Below, in pieces: positions 1 to 8,737 of a stretch of 64,000 nucleotides of DNA (the stretch's first letter is position 1; every line of letters starts with the position of its first letter). The notes beneath the pieces were generated by a model. It was not told where the DNA came from, made no database searches, and saw only the letters and a program-made list of their open reading frames with translations. The translations under genes and the position numbers were made by a program. The stretch lies in contig NZ_JBAHUR010000003.1 of assembly GCF_036689815.1 (NCBI RefSeq), positions 186,001 through 250,000 of the forward strand. Direction: 5' to 3'. The stretch is from Magnetovibrio sp. PR-2. Its GTDB lineage: Bacteria > Pseudomonadota > Alphaproteobacteria > Rhodospirillales > Magnetovibrionaceae.

Positions 1-981
1 AAGGGGAATTCTTTTTTTATCAGTCGGGTTGGAGCCTCTGTGAAAAATGAGGGGGTTCCATTCTTTTTTTCGAATGCATTAACAGATGATCACCTCCTTT
101 CTCCTGATGCGGCATGCTTCCCGCTTTTCCTTCGCAATAAGATTGTGTCAGAAAAGGCTTCAGTGGATGCACCTGATATGTTGGATGCAATGGGCGCAGA
201 TTCTGTGGCAGGATCATTCATAGAAACAGAAAATTTGTCAGAATCAGCAAGATCCTTTCTCAAGAGAATTGGATGGGAAAATTCTGATGACGACATTGAG
301 CTGGCAGAAAGAATTTGGCACCATGCCTTAGCTATAGGGTATTCCCCTTTGTATTTGTTGGAAAACGAAGATGGTGTGAAAACGGATTGGCCCCGCATAC
401 CTTTTCCAGACAGTTTTGAGGCCTTGCGATTATCGGCTGGGCTCGGCACGCAAGTATCCATATTGTTAGACACAGGTAGAAAGCGGCCTTCACTTTATTA
501 CGAGAAATCAATTGGCCCCTTTATACTTAGCGGTTGGGGGAAATTAAAAGCCGATGATCTTAAGGTCACAGCAAAATGGGGGCGTCATCAACAAGGTGGT
601 GTCATGCCGGGGCGTGGGGACGTTCGTCCTTCGTCGTGGCTTGATGGTGTCGCCGACAAGCTCGAACAGGATCATGGTGAGGGTGTGTATGACCTTCTCG
701 GGCATGACTGCGTCAACATCCACCTCAACGACACCGCCTATTGGGCAAACGTTCCCACGAAGGTTTGGGAGTACCGCATCGGCGGCTATCAGGTGTTGAA
801 AAAGTGGCTTAGCTATCGTGAACTGGACATTTTGGGGCGTCCCATCACCACCGCAGAAGCCCGGTATTTCACGGACGTGGTTCAGCGCTTGACGCGCTTG
901 TGTTTGATGGAGCCCGAACTTGACGAGAACTACAAGCAGTGTCGCGACAATGCGTATGCGTGGCCGAAGTCTGAGGAGTGA
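1..981 (+). CDS. Type ISP-like restriction/modification enzyme, C-terminal part (truncated by window edge)
   Basis: The frame is open to base 1, so the gene begins outside the window; the GTG at 40 is probably internal. The visible 326 residues match my memory of the C-terminal specificity region of single-chain type ISP restriction-methylases: an early LSPDAACFPLFL stretch, then near the end WEYRIGGYQVLKKWLSYRE followed by a GRPIT...ARYFTDVVQRL helix. The methylase motifs and helicase/nuclease domains expected upstream cannot be seen, so activity cannot be judged. The next gene is on the other strand, after repeat-rich DNA. The N-terminal part of this stretch looks more AT-rich than its neighbours, which would fit an acquired defence gene. 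Family assignment is from motif recall only. Confidence 0.6.
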   Translation, partial: KGNSFFISRVGASVKNEGVPFFFSNALTDDHLLSPDAACFPLFLRNKIVSEKASVDAPDMLDAMGADSVAGSFIETENLSESARSFLKRIGWENSDDDIELAERIWHHALAIGYSPLYLLENEDGVKTDWPRIPFPDSFEALRLSAGLGTQVSILLDTGRKRPSLYYEKSIGPFILSGWGKLKADDLKVTAKWGRHQQGGVMPGRGDVRPSSWLDGVADKLEQDHGEGVYDLLGHDCVNIHLNDTAYWANVPTKVWEYRIGGYQVLKKWLSYRELDILGRPITTAEARYFTDVVQRLTRLCLMEPELDENYKQCRDNAYAWPKSEE

Positions 982-1064
982 ATAAGCCATGAATCCAGCC
1001 AGGCTGTGCTTGACGCAGGCAATTCTGGATGGCTTCGCTGACGCTCGCCATGACGGCCCACACC

Positions 1065-1158
1065 GTCATGCGCGGGCTTGACCCGCGTATCCACGTCTGA
1101 ACGCCAAGAGCTTGTGCAAGGCAAAGACGTGGATGGCCGGGTCAAGCCCGGCCATGAC
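1065..1158. repeat. Long imperfect inverted repeat (intergenic repeat element)
   Basis: Two 33-base arms, 1065-1097 and 1126-1158, are reverse complements with about 27 of 33 positions matching, around a 28-base loop. Both contain a GGGCTTGACCC-like core and end in CCACGTC/GACGTGG. Short extragenic elements of this look are common in alphaproteobacterial genomes. RNA from either strand could fold into a stable hairpin. Confidence 0.8.
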
Positions 1159-1183
1159 GATAGAGGGGAGATGTTTGTCGCGC

Positions 1184-1206
1184 GCTAAACCGCCTTAGAA
1201 TGCCGC
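1184..1206. repeat. 23-bp direct repeat of the hemN 3' end
   Basis: This 23-base stretch recurs exactly at 1420-1442, where it encodes the last codons and stop of hemN. The copies are 236 bases apart and bracket the inverted repeat at 1294-1395. This fits a small duplication, or insertion of a repeat element with local duplication, at the end of hemN. Confidence 0.85.
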
Positions 1207-1293
1207 CCGACACCCGACGGGAAGTCGGTGACGAACGCGCTCGCCATGACATATTTTATTTTGTTTTCAAAGTTTTAAGCCTGAATTCCTCCC

Positions 1294-1395
1294 GTCGCTC
1301 CTGCGTAGGCAGGAGCCTATGGGCTTTACGGCTTAAAGTCTCTCACGCTCACGCCTGAGCACCCGCCCATGGATTCCTGCCTGCGCAGGAATGAC
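1294..1395. repeat. Second intergenic inverted repeat
   Basis: Arms at 1294-1323 and 1366-1395 (30 bases each) are imperfect reverse complements; each holds its own small inverted repeat of the type CCTGC...GCAGG. The loop is 42 bases. It belongs to a different repeat family from the element at 1065-1158. Together the two elements fill most of the 439-base gap between the restriction gene and hemN, and no gene is visible there. Confidence 0.75.
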
Positions 1396-1420
1396 GGTGG
1401 AGAGAGGGGGAGCGCTTTGG

Positions 1421-2767
1421 CTAAACCGCCTTAGAATGCCGCGCTTCGCCGGCTGCGAAGTAGGTGTCGAAGGCGCTGGCGACCAGACGGATGAAGGGGC
1501 GGCCGTCGTCTTGGACGGTGATGGTGTTGCCGTCAATGGAACAAATGCCGTCTTCGACCAGTTCTGACAGCTTTGCCATGTCTTCGTCCAAGTCTGACAC
1601 CTGCACGCCGTGCTCGACACACCGCGCGTGCAAATCGACCGTCAGGTTGCACATGATGTCTTCAATGATGTCACGGCGGAGCTTGTCGTCCGGGCTCAGT
1701 CCGATGCCTTTAATCGCCGGCAAAATACCGCTGTCGATGGCTTGGCGGTAGGCCTTTAAGGGCCGTTCGTTTTGCACGTAACCTTGCGGCAAATAGCCGA
1801 TGGCCGACGCCCCAAAACCCAACATGGCGGGGGCCGTGTCGGTGGTGTAGCCCTGGAAATTGCGGTGCAGTTCGCCGGTTTGGACGGCGTTGGCCATGCT
1901 GTCGTCGGGGTGTGCGAAGTGATCGAACCCGATTTGCACGTAGCCCCGTTCTTTCAAACGCTCCACCGCCAAGGTGAACTGCTGCCAGCGTTCGTTGGCA
2001 TCGGGCAGGGTTTCTTCCTTGATCATTTTTTGGTGCGATTGCATCCACGGCACGTGGGCATAACCAAACAACGCAATGCGGTTGGGTTGCAGGTCCACGG
2101 TGAGGTCGATCATGCGTTCGATCTCGTCCGTGTCTTGGTAGGGCAGGCCGTACATCAAATCCATGTTGATGTGGTTGATGTTGTGCTTTCGCAGCCATTC
2201 GATGACCTGCTTGGTCATGTCGTAAGGCTGAATACGGTGAATGGCCTCTTGGACTTTGGCTTCGTAGGACTGAACACCGATGGAGGCCCGGTTTACACCT
2301 GCGGCTTCCAGCTCGGCGACGTAGTCTTCGGTGGCGGTGCGCGGGTCGAGCTCCACGGCGATTTCGGCGTCGTCGAACACGTCGAAGCGTTCGCGCAGCT
2401 TGGTCATGATCGCCATCCAGTCTTCGCCCTTCAGCATGGTGGGTGAGCCACCGCCCCAGTGCAGATGCTTCGCCGTCATACGTGCAGGCAGGGCGTCGGC
2501 CACCAAGTCGATTTCGTTGAGGAGCGTGTTCAGGTAGTCTTTCACCGGATCGTAGCGTTTGACGATTTTGGTGTAACACCCGCAAAACCAGCACATTTCG
2601 TCACAAAACGGGATGTGGAAATAGAGCGAGAGGGGTGTTTTGGGGTCCAGTTCGGACAGCCATGTTTTGTAGACCTCACCATCCACGCTGTCGTTGAAGT
2701 GCGGCGCGGTGGGATAGCTGGTGTAGCGCGGCACGCGCAGGTCGTATTTATTGATGAGGTCGTTCAT
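1421..2767 (-). CDS. hemN: Oxygen-independent coproporphyrinogen III oxidase
   Basis: A 448-residue radical-SAM enzyme that decarboxylates coproporphyrinogen III to protoporphyrinogen IX in haem and tetrapyrrole synthesis without oxygen. The N-terminus has the HemN signature PRYTSYPTAPHF and then YFHIPFC with the cluster cysteines in CDEMCWFC, followed by the extra GC typical of HemN. WGGGSPTML and the HINMDLMYGLPYQ segment also match. Length is normal for the family. It is a single transcription unit, converging with the restriction gene across repeats. I looked upstream for a TTGAT-N4-ATCAA Fnr box and saw none. The last codons are duplicated 236 bases downstream. Confidence 0.95.
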   Translation of the reverse strand: MNDLINKYDLRVPRYTSYPTAPHFNDSVDGEVYKTWLSELDPKTPLSLYFHIPFCDEMCWFCGCYTKIVKRYDPVKDYLNTLLNEIDLVADALPARMTAKHLHWGGGSPTMLKGEDWMAIMTKLRERFDVFDDAEIAVELDPRTATEDYVAELEAAGVNRASIGVQSYEAKVQEAIHRIQPYDMTKQVIEWLRKHNINHINMDLMYGLPYQDTDEIERMIDLTVDLQPNRIALFGYAHVPWMQSHQKMIKEETLPDANERWQQFTLAVERLKERGYVQIGFDHFAHPDDSMANAVQTGELHRNFQGYTTDTAPAMLGFGASAIGYLPQGYVQNERPLKAYRQAIDSGILPAIKGIGLSPDDKLRRDIIEDIMCNLTVDLHARCVEHGVQVSDLDEDMAKLSELVEDGICSIDGNTITVQDDGRPFIRLVASAFDTYFAAGEARHSKAV

Positions 2768-2883
2768 GCTGTTTAGGACTTTCCGTCTCGTTACCCGGTG
2801 GGCATAACCTAAGGTGCGCGCGCTCCAAGTGCAAGCGGCGGCATTTCACGATCTTGTGCTGCGCGTGTGGTGAAAATGTGGCC

Positions 2884-4179
2884 TTATTCGACGAGGTTAA
2901 TGGAAGAGCTGCCGCTCAGCGTCGCAAGGGTCGCCCCAGCGGCTTCGCACCCCGAAGACGTAATGGACGTGCTGCCTGTGATTTGAACGTTGTCGGCAAT
3001 CAATTGGGTGCAAGCCGAACCGCCTGCATCGCTATTGCCTGCGAATTTCATGGTGCTAGACGGGAAGTACAAAGCGCCGTTGAACACGGCAGAAGAATTC
3101 CCATTCATCGTGTTGTCTTCGTCGGATGCATCGCGATCGCGATACATCAACACACCAGCATAGTCGCCACTGGACGGCGCGCTTAAGTCGATGGAAGCGC
3201 CCCCGTTCATGGTGTACTTCGCATGATCGCTTCCCGATGAACTTGTGAGAATGAGGGTGACGTCACTCCCCGACAGGGATGCTGTTGAATTGACGTTAAA
3301 GGTCCCGCCATCAATGACGTAGATGCCGGGGTCCAGTGTAAGGGTGCCCTTGACGTCTAAACCGTCACACAGAACGTAGGGTGTGCTCGAGTCTATGGGT
3401 GAGATGGTTTTGTTTTGGTTTGGTTTGACCTTGTACTCTGTCTCATCACATCCGGCATATGCAGGCACTTCTAGATCTTCATAAGGGTCTGTCACTTCTG
3501 CCGCGCCTGTTGTGGGATCTGTCGTCGTGGTCAGAGATGCGGCGCCGACCGTGGTGTAGTCGCCAGCGGTTTGCAGGCTTTCGGCTGTCACTGTTGCACT
3601 GCCCGAAATTTGAATGGAATTTGAATCCGTTGAGTTTGAAGCGACGACGCACCCCGACATATCCATGTTGGCATTGCCGCTAAACAAAAGGGACTTTTCC
3701 ATGGAATTGTTCAGGGCCAAAACACAGGCGTCACCACTCCCGGCGGAGGCGGAAACAACCGCAACGGCGCGCACCGTGATTTCGACGTCATTGTCCAAGA
3801 ACAACGATGCAAACATCAATGATGACGGCGCCGTCATTGAGACTTCGATATAGTCCGAGTTCCCTGCATACGAGCCACTGCTTGGCGGTGTTGAAATCGT
3901 AAGAGTGTTGTTGCCGCTGACCGCGAAGCCATTATTTTCGGCTTCTTCCTGGGCGGCGGTGGCCATGTCGGTCGAATCACCGCCTTCGCTGACGGTGTAG
4001 GCTGCGGCCAAGACGGCGGCATCTGCGGCCGTTTGGTAATCACGTTGTTGGCCGTACCACAAGCCGACTTCAACGCCTAACGCTGACAATCCGACGATGA
4101 CCGGCAACAACAACCCCCACAAAATGGCGACAGCGCCACGGGTGTTGTTGTGAAAGCGGATGATCTGTTGTGTCAGCAT
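2884..4179 (-). CDS. TadG-like pilus-assembly protein
   Basis: A 431-residue secreted or membrane-anchored protein with a TadE/TadG-type N-terminus: a short basic stretch, then RGAVAILWGLLLPVIVGLSA, a hydrophobic helix, and a WYGQQRDYQTAADAAVLAAA motif typical of TadG proteins. The remainder is a Ser/Thr/Gly-rich extracellular region with no von Willebrand domain, unlike the TadG at 6504. It is last in a three-gene minus-strand set of TadE/TadG-like genes and 24 bases from its upstream neighbour. The role is inferred as a minor pilin or pilus-envelope component of the Flp/Tad pilus. Confidence 0.8.
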   Translation of the reverse strand: MLTQQIIRFHNNTRGAVAILWGLLLPVIVGLSALGVEVGLWYGQQRDYQTAADAAVLAAAYTVSEGGDSTDMATAAQEEAENNGFAVSGNNTLTISTPPSSGSYAGNSDYIEVSMTAPSSLMFASLFLDNDVEITVRAVAVVSASAGSGDACVLALNNSMEKSLLFSGNANMDMSGCVVASNSTDSNSIQISGSATVTAESLQTAGDYTTVGAASLTTTTDPTTGAAEVTDPYEDLEVPAYAGCDETEYKVKPNQNKTISPIDSSTPYVLCDGLDVKGTLTLDPGIYVIDGGTFNVNSTASLSGSDVTLILTSSSGSDHAKYTMNGGASIDLSAPSSGDYAGVLMYRDRDASDEDNTMNGNSSAVFNGALYFPSSTMKFAGNSDAGGSACTQLIADNVQITGSTSITSSGCEAAGATLATLSGSSSINLVE

Positions 4180-4203
4180 TTTATGTCTCCAGCATGGGGG
4201 AGG

Positions 4204-4638
4204 TCAGTTGTTGAACGGCACGCGTGAGCGTCCAGATAGGGTTACATCGTCAATGGGCACGACCCCGGACATCACAGAGAAATCAAACGTCACTTCGACG
4301 GTCACGAAGTTGACGCCGCCCGTGGCGTCATGGGTGACGTTGACCGTCAGATCGCCTGAATTCATACCCGTTGCATCGGTTTGTGCTTGCGTGGTGATTT
4401 GTGCATCACTGGCGTCGCTGTTGACCACGGCGTAACGTGTAGCACTTTCTGCGGCGCGTTGCAGGGTGTTGGAAATCCAAAGTGCACGCCCGGTTTCGAT
4501 GACACCGTAAACCATCAAAAACAGCGCCGGGGCCAGCAAAGCAATTTCAACAGCGGTCGCACCTTTTTTGCACCTTCTCCATTTGGTGAAGGTGTTTTTC
4601 AGGGACATGTTGTAATCTTGCTTTTGCGTCCAGTTCAA
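4204..4638 (-). CDS. tadE: TadE-like minor pilin
   Basis: 144 residues, with the TadE signature KKGATAVEIALLAPALFLMV, a prepilin-like segment with Glu five residues into the hydrophobic region, probably cut by the CpaA-type peptidase. Two starts are possible. A TTG at 4638 is preceded by AAGGAAGG nine bases upstream. An ATG at 4608 has no clear ribosome site. I kept the longer form because of the ribosome site. Middle gene of the minus-strand TadE/TadG set; likely a minor pilin of the Tad pilus. Confidence 0.82.
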   Translation of the reverse strand: MNWTQKQDYNMSLKNTFTKWRRCKKGATAVEIALLAPALFLMVYGVIETGRALWISNTLQRAAESATRYAVVNSDASDAQITTQAQTDATGMNSGDLTVNVTHDATGGVNFVTVEVTFDFSVMSGVVPIDDVTLSGRSRVPFNN

Positions 4639-4662
4639 AACTGAATGCCTTCCTTTGCTGTG

Positions 4663-5124
4663 TTAGCTGTTGGGAATTCGGATAACAGCTGACTTTGTCA
4701 CGGTGTAGGGATTGTCTACACCGGGGTATCCCATGATCATGTCGTGGGTGTATGTCGTGGTGATCGTGACGTATTTCGGCGGGGTGTTGCCGCTGCAGTT
4801 GTCGGCCGAACAATCGACAGCCGTGGATGAGCCTAAACAGCGACACCCTTCAGATGTCGTAACCGTCATGTTGTCCGCGTCAAGATTGGTTGAGTTGGTC
4901 ACAACCGTCGTAATGTTGGCCGCATAGTCGTCGGGGTCCGTCATGACGAATTGAATGCCGGCGCGGGTGGCAGAGCTGACCTGTGTCGTTTTCAACGTCA
5001 GGAAGCCAAAATCAGCAACGCCCAAAATGACAATGGCGACAATCGGCGAGATCAACGCGAACTCGACCGCAGCAGCGCCACGCACATCTTGAACATATTT
5101 CTTTAGCTGACTTAGCACGTACAT
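4663..5124 (-). CDS. TadE-like minor pilin
   Basis: 153 residues from the ATG at 5124, chosen because GAGG sits about eight bases upstream; a longer reading to 5160 lacks a ribosome site. The N-terminal helix RGAAAVEFALISPIVAIVIL carries the prepilin-like Glu and the hydrophobic core of TadE proteins. A later region has several cysteines in a short span (EGCRCLGSS, then DCSADNCS), unusual for TadE and suggestive of disulfides outside the cytoplasm. First gene of the minus-strand set, divergent from the plus-strand minor pilin cluster. Confidence 0.8.
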   Translation of the reverse strand: MYVLSQLKKYVQDVRGAAAVEFALISPIVAIVILGVADFGFLTLKTTQVSSATRAGIQFVMTDPDDYAANITTVVTNSTNLDADNMTVTTSEGCRCLGSSTAVDCSADNCSGNTPPKYVTITTTYTHDMIMGYPGVDNPYTVTKSAVIRIPNS

Positions 5125-5278
5125 CTGATGGGCCTCGGTGGCCTTTGATTTAAACGTCATATTATATGTTAAAATTTAATAATATCAATAACTTTACCTA
5201 TATCTGTATCGCAATTTCGCAGCCATTTGTGCAATACTCCGAAAGTATGTATCGACCTGTTCCTTCGTATAGGCTGGG

Positions 5279-5294
5279 AGTGATGCGCATCACT
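5279..5294 (+). promoter_or_regulatory. Candidate Crp-family binding site ahead of minor pilin cluster
   Basis: A perfect 16-base palindrome, AGTGATGCGCATCACT, containing GTGA-N6-TCAC, the core of the Crp consensus. Its centre (5286.5) lies 40-41 bases before a start point predicted from a TAGAAT hexamer at 5315-5320, the spacing of a class II activated promoter. It is in the divergent 222-base gap between the two TadE-like gene sets. No experimental support is visible; an 8-base core match alone is expected about once per window by chance. Confidence 0.5.
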
Positions 5295-5346
5295 GAAAAG
5301 GCCAATGATTTCTATAGAATGGTCATAGTGTTCGATTTATCGTGCG

Positions 5347-5958
5347 GTGAGCAGAATGTTTAGACGTCTACCTTTTCAGATGGGACCATGGGGTCTTCAG
5401 ATCTTGCGTCGATTTTTGAGTTCCAAGCGGCGCGGCAGCTCTGGCGCCGTTGCTTTGGAATATGCACTGATTGCGCCCGTTTTTTTGTATCTTCTGTTTG
5501 GCATTTTGGAAGTCTCAAGCGTCTTGTTCACGGCGGCCGTCGTCGATGGTGCAGCCCAATCGGCAGCACGCTTGATCCGCACGGGTGCCGCGCAGACTTC
5601 GGGCGATTCCGAAGGCGCGTTCTTGACCGAAATGTGCGATAGCCTCACCAACGTCTACAGTTGCGATGACATCACTACGGATGTCACCACCTTCGCCAGT
5701 TTTTCCGCCGTGTCCATCCCCGCCATCAAAATCAACGGAAACGGTGATTTGGTTTATGACGATGGCGACAACGATGACGATAACGATGTCTTGTACACCG
5801 CGTCATACACGCCGGGTGGGGCAGGTGACATCAGCGTCGTGCGGGTGATTTACACCTGGGATTTTGTCACGCCGCTGATCGGTGAATTGATGGGTGGTGC
5901 GGATAGTCAAATGTCGCTGTATACCACCGTCGTGTTTCGTAACGAGCCTTATGAGTAG
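5347..5958 (+). CDS. TadE/TadG-like minor pilin
   Basis: 203 residues. After a basic N-terminus comes SGAVALEYALIAPVFLYLLF, a TadE-type prepilin segment, then LFTAAVVDGAAQSAARLIRTG. The exported part includes an Asp-rich loop (DDGDNDDDNDV) that might bind calcium (inference). The start is uncertain: GTG at 5347 or ATG at 5356. First gene of the plus-strand minor pilin operon, with the next gene starting two bases after its stop. Likely a minor component of the Tad pilus. Confidence 0.8.
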   Translation: MSRMFRRLPFQMGPWGLQILRRFLSSKRRGSSGAVALEYALIAPVFLYLLFGILEVSSVLFTAAVVDGAAQSAARLIRTGAAQTSGDSEGAFLTEMCDSLTNVYSCDDITTDVTTFASFSAVSIPAIKINGNGDLVYDDGDNDDDNDVLYTASYTPGGAGDISVVRVIYTWDFVTPLIGELMGGADSQMSLYTTVVFRNEPYE

Positions 5959-5960
5959 AG

Positions 5961-6488
5961 ATGATGATCACGTTCTTCAAACGGTTCTGGTCTGACAACC
6001 GCGGCGTCGCGGCCATTGAATTTGCACTGACGGCCCCGTTCATGTGTGTGGTCTTGTTGGGCGTGGCGGAGCTCAACAATTATATGACTGCAGCGCGCAA
6101 AACGGCAGCAGCGGCGTTCACAGCAGCCGACCTGATTGCCCAAGAAACGGATATCACCAGTTCAAATTTGAGCGAGCTTTTGCTGGCTTCGCGCAAAGTC
6201 ATTCACCCCCTGGACGATACCAATTTGACACTTGGTGTATCCAGCGTGCGATTTGATGACACCACAGGCGATCCCAGTGTGGATTGGACGGGGAATTACA
6301 ACTCTGGATCCGTGTCCGGCGCGACAACATTGGCGACGGGCATGGGCGATGCGGGCGAGAGTGTGATTATTGTCACTGCACACTACACCTACACACCGCT
6401 ATTCTCATTGGTGATGTCGGGCACGTATACGCTCGAAGAAACAGCGATAACACGTCCCCGTTATATCGACTATGTCGGCTTGTACTGA
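5961..6488 (+). CDS. TadE-like minor pilin
   Basis: 175 residues with RGVAAIEFALTAPFMCVVLL, the TadE prepilin-like segment, close to the N-terminus, then a mostly beta-type exported region ending with aromatic residues (YIDYVGLY). It starts two bases after the previous stop and is followed 15 bases later by the TadG gene, so the three are surely one operon. Predicted processed inner-membrane or pilus-associated subunit of the Tad system. Confidence 0.82.
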   Translation: MMITFFKRFWSDNRGVAAIEFALTAPFMCVVLLGVAELNNYMTAARKTAAAAFTAADLIAQETDITSSNLSELLLASRKVIHPLDDTNLTLGVSSVRFDDTTGDPSVDWTGNYNSGSVSGATTLATGMGDAGESVIIVTAHYTYTPLFSLVMSGTYTLEETAITRPRYIDYVGLY

Positions 6489-6503
6489 CAGGAGCACATA
6501 GAA

Positions 6504-7859
6504 ATGATGTTCACCATGTCCCATATCCAAAACCGTCTGCAACGCGTTATCAACGCGTTTCGCACGGCCGAACGCGGCGCTGTTGCCATTATGGTGGCGC
6601 TCGCCATGGTCCCTTTGATGTTGGCAGCTGGAATCTCCATGGATATTGGGCGGGCCTACATCGTTAAGCAGCGTTTGCTGCAAACGACGGATGCCGCTGC
6701 ACTCGCCATTGCGGCGGGGATTGATAACTTTTCAACGGATGCAGAACTCACAGAGATTCTCAATGACTTCGTGGATGCAAATTACGAAGGCAATTCTTAT
6801 ACCTCTATTTCTTCGCGGACGTATTCTTATGTGGACACAGATGTGAACGTGACGCTCACGGCCAGTGTGGACACCACATTTATGTCCATCGTCAGTATTG
6901 ATTCGTTAGACGTTGCAGCAAGTTCAAGCGTCACGCGATCTGAAGACACGATGGAAGTCGTTTTGGTGTTGGACAATTCCGGTTCCATGGACGGCAGCCG
7001 GATGACGGCTTTGAAGGACGCCTCCAATAGTCTGTTGGATATCTTGTTTGGCACATCAACAGTGTCGTCACAGGTGTCTGTCGGTCTTGTGCCGTTTTCC
7101 AACAACGTCAACATCGGCACCAGTAACACAGCATATGTGAACGACCCGACCGCTTACAATTGGGGGATTACGTCCTGGGGCGGTTGCGTCATGGCTAAAA
7201 CCACAAACGATGAAGACACCAAGGATGATTTCGAAGGGCCGTGGGATGTCATGTGGTGGGATGATGACGGAAACAACAATTGGTATAGCAGTGGGAGATA
7301 CTATAACACCTCGTCACGCTCCCCCAATAAGTACTGCGTCGACAGCGCCATCACGCCCCTGACCAATGACAAGTCGGTTCTTCAAACGGCGGTCAATAAT
7401 ATGGATGCCTTTGGCGGGACGCACATCAACCTGGGGGCAATTTGGGGCTGGCGTGTTATTTCACCTACCGAACCGTTTGCCGAAGGGCAAGCCTACAATG
7501 CCAGCGACAACAACAAGGCTGTTATTATTTTGACGGATGGGGAAAATACGGCTTACGACTTCGTTTACGATGCCTTTGGTTATCCTTCAGATGAGCTGTT
7601 AGGAAGCGGCATCAACACGGTGAGCGAGGTCGAAGATGAAATCGATGACCGTTTGGAAACCATCTGCACCAACATCAAAAATGTCGGCGTTACGGTTTAT
7701 ACCATTACGTTTGGGACGAACGATGCCGCAACGCAAGCCATCTTTGAAGCGTGCGCCACCGATGAAGACAAATACTACGACTCCCCAACCACGGATGAGT
7801 TGAAACGCACGTTCCGCTCCATTGCTTCAGAGCTCAAACAACTGCACATCGTCAACTGA
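6504..7859 (+). CDS. tadG: TadG-like protein with von Willebrand A domain
   Basis: 451 residues; AGGAG precedes the start. The N-terminal helix is RGAVAIMVALAMVPLMLAAG, followed by RAYIVKQRLLQTTDAAALA as in TadG. From about residue 150 comes a von Willebrand A domain with the MIDAS metal site DNSGS (near residue 154), a conserved Thr further on (GGTHINLG) and ILTDGENT, so metal-dependent binding is likely intact. TadG proteins are needed for Flp pilus assembly and adherence in several species. Third gene of the plus-strand minor pilin operon. Confidence 0.88.
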   Translation: MMFTMSHIQNRLQRVINAFRTAERGAVAIMVALAMVPLMLAAGISMDIGRAYIVKQRLLQTTDAAALAIAAGIDNFSTDAELTEILNDFVDANYEGNSYTSISSRTYSYVDTDVNVTLTASVDTTFMSIVSIDSLDVAASSSVTRSEDTMEVVLVLDNSGSMDGSRMTALKDASNSLLDILFGTSTVSSQVSVGLVPFSNNVNIGTSNTAYVNDPTAYNWGITSWGGCVMAKTTNDEDTKDDFEGPWDVMWWDDDGNNNWYSSGRYYNTSSRSPNKYCVDSAITPLTNDKSVLQTAVNNMDAFGGTHINLGAIWGWRVISPTEPFAEGQAYNASDNNKAVIILTDGENTAYDFVYDAFGYPSDELLGSGINTVSEVEDEIDDRLETICTNIKNVGVTVYTITFGTNDAATQAIFEACATDEDKYYDSPTTDELKRTFRSIASELKQLHIVN

Positions 7860-7948
7860 TGCGGCGCCGTATGGCTCTATTTTTCAAAGCTGTGTGGAAG
7901 TGTCGGGGGCGTTTGTTGTAGACTGATCCGACCATTGGGATTCTGAGC

Positions 7949-8737
7949 ATGCAACACAAACCAAACCCGCAACCACCAATCGTGCAGAGCGCCATCATCG
8001 GTGCTTTGCTGTTTGTGTTGGCCGCTTGTCAAACCACCGGCGCCGCCAAGCCCAAAGACGAGCCTATGGACGGGGTTCAACAAACCTTGTTTCAGTCAGC
8101 CCGCGAAGCGGAGATGACGAATAAGTACGATTTGGCCGCCAGTGCTTATGCCCGCTTGATGGAGCATCGCTCTCAAGACCCGGAGATTTTGGCGAGCCTT
8201 CTGCGCAATTTGCGCTACAGCGGTTATGCAAACCAGGGGCTGGACTATTTGCGAACCAATGTGGATGCCTCTCTTTTGACGGACCCCGAGGTCCGGTTTG
8301 AGAAGGGAAAAGCCCTGTTGGCGGCGGGCCAGCACTTGGATGCTCTGGACGAACTTGCGGCTTTGCGCAATGAAGCGCCCAACGATTGGCGGGTTCATTC
8401 TGCGCTGGGCATCACGTTTGATTCTTTGGAACGCTTTAACGAAGCGCTCGATTCCTATCAAGCGGCCTTGCGCTTGTCGCCCAACAATGAGGTTGTGATG
8501 AACAATATGGCCATGTCCTATGCCATGGTTGGACGTTTGCGCGACGGTATCGATTTGTTGGAACGCGCGGCAGTGGTCAATCGCTCCAACACCCAAATCC
8601 GGCAAAATTTAGCGCTGCTCTATGCCATCAACGGCAATATGGACCGTGCCAAGGCTTTGGCAGCCATGGATTTGGACAAGGGTGAGCTGGAAACCAACCT
8701 CACGTTCTATCGCCGGTTCGAGGGCTCGCCCAGATGA
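7949..8737 (+). CDS. tadD: TadD-like tetratricopeptide lipoprotein
   Basis: 262 residues. A signal sequence ends in a lipobox (VLAAC), so it is probably a lipoprotein. The rest is tetratricopeptide repeats, for example ASAYARLMEHRSQDP, GITFDSLERFNEALDSYQAA and NMAMSYAMVGRLRDGIDLLE. TadD lipoproteins are thought to support assembly or localisation of the CpaC secretin. It follows tadG by 89 bases and overlaps the following PilZ gene by four bases (ATGA), so translation is probably coupled. Confidence 0.82.
   Translation: MQHKPNPQPPIVQSAIIGALLFVLAACQTTGAAKPKDEPMDGVQQTLFQSAREAEMTNKYDLAASAYARLMEHRSQDPEILASLLRNLRYSGYANQGLDYLRTNVDASLLTDPEVRFEKGKALLAAGQHLDALDELAALRNEAPNDWRVHSALGITFDSLERFNEALDSYQAALRLSPNNEVVMNNMAMSYAMVGRLRDGIDLLERAAVVNRSNTQIRQNLALLYAINGNMDRAKALAAMDLDKGELETNLTFYRRFEGSPR

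Noticed and set aside
1065-1395. Insertion sequence remnant
   Set aside because: No transposase fragment is present; the structure is that of short extragenic repeats.
2768-2883. Fnr box for hemN
   Set aside because: No TTGAT-N4-ATCAA-like sequence could be found upstream of the hemN start.
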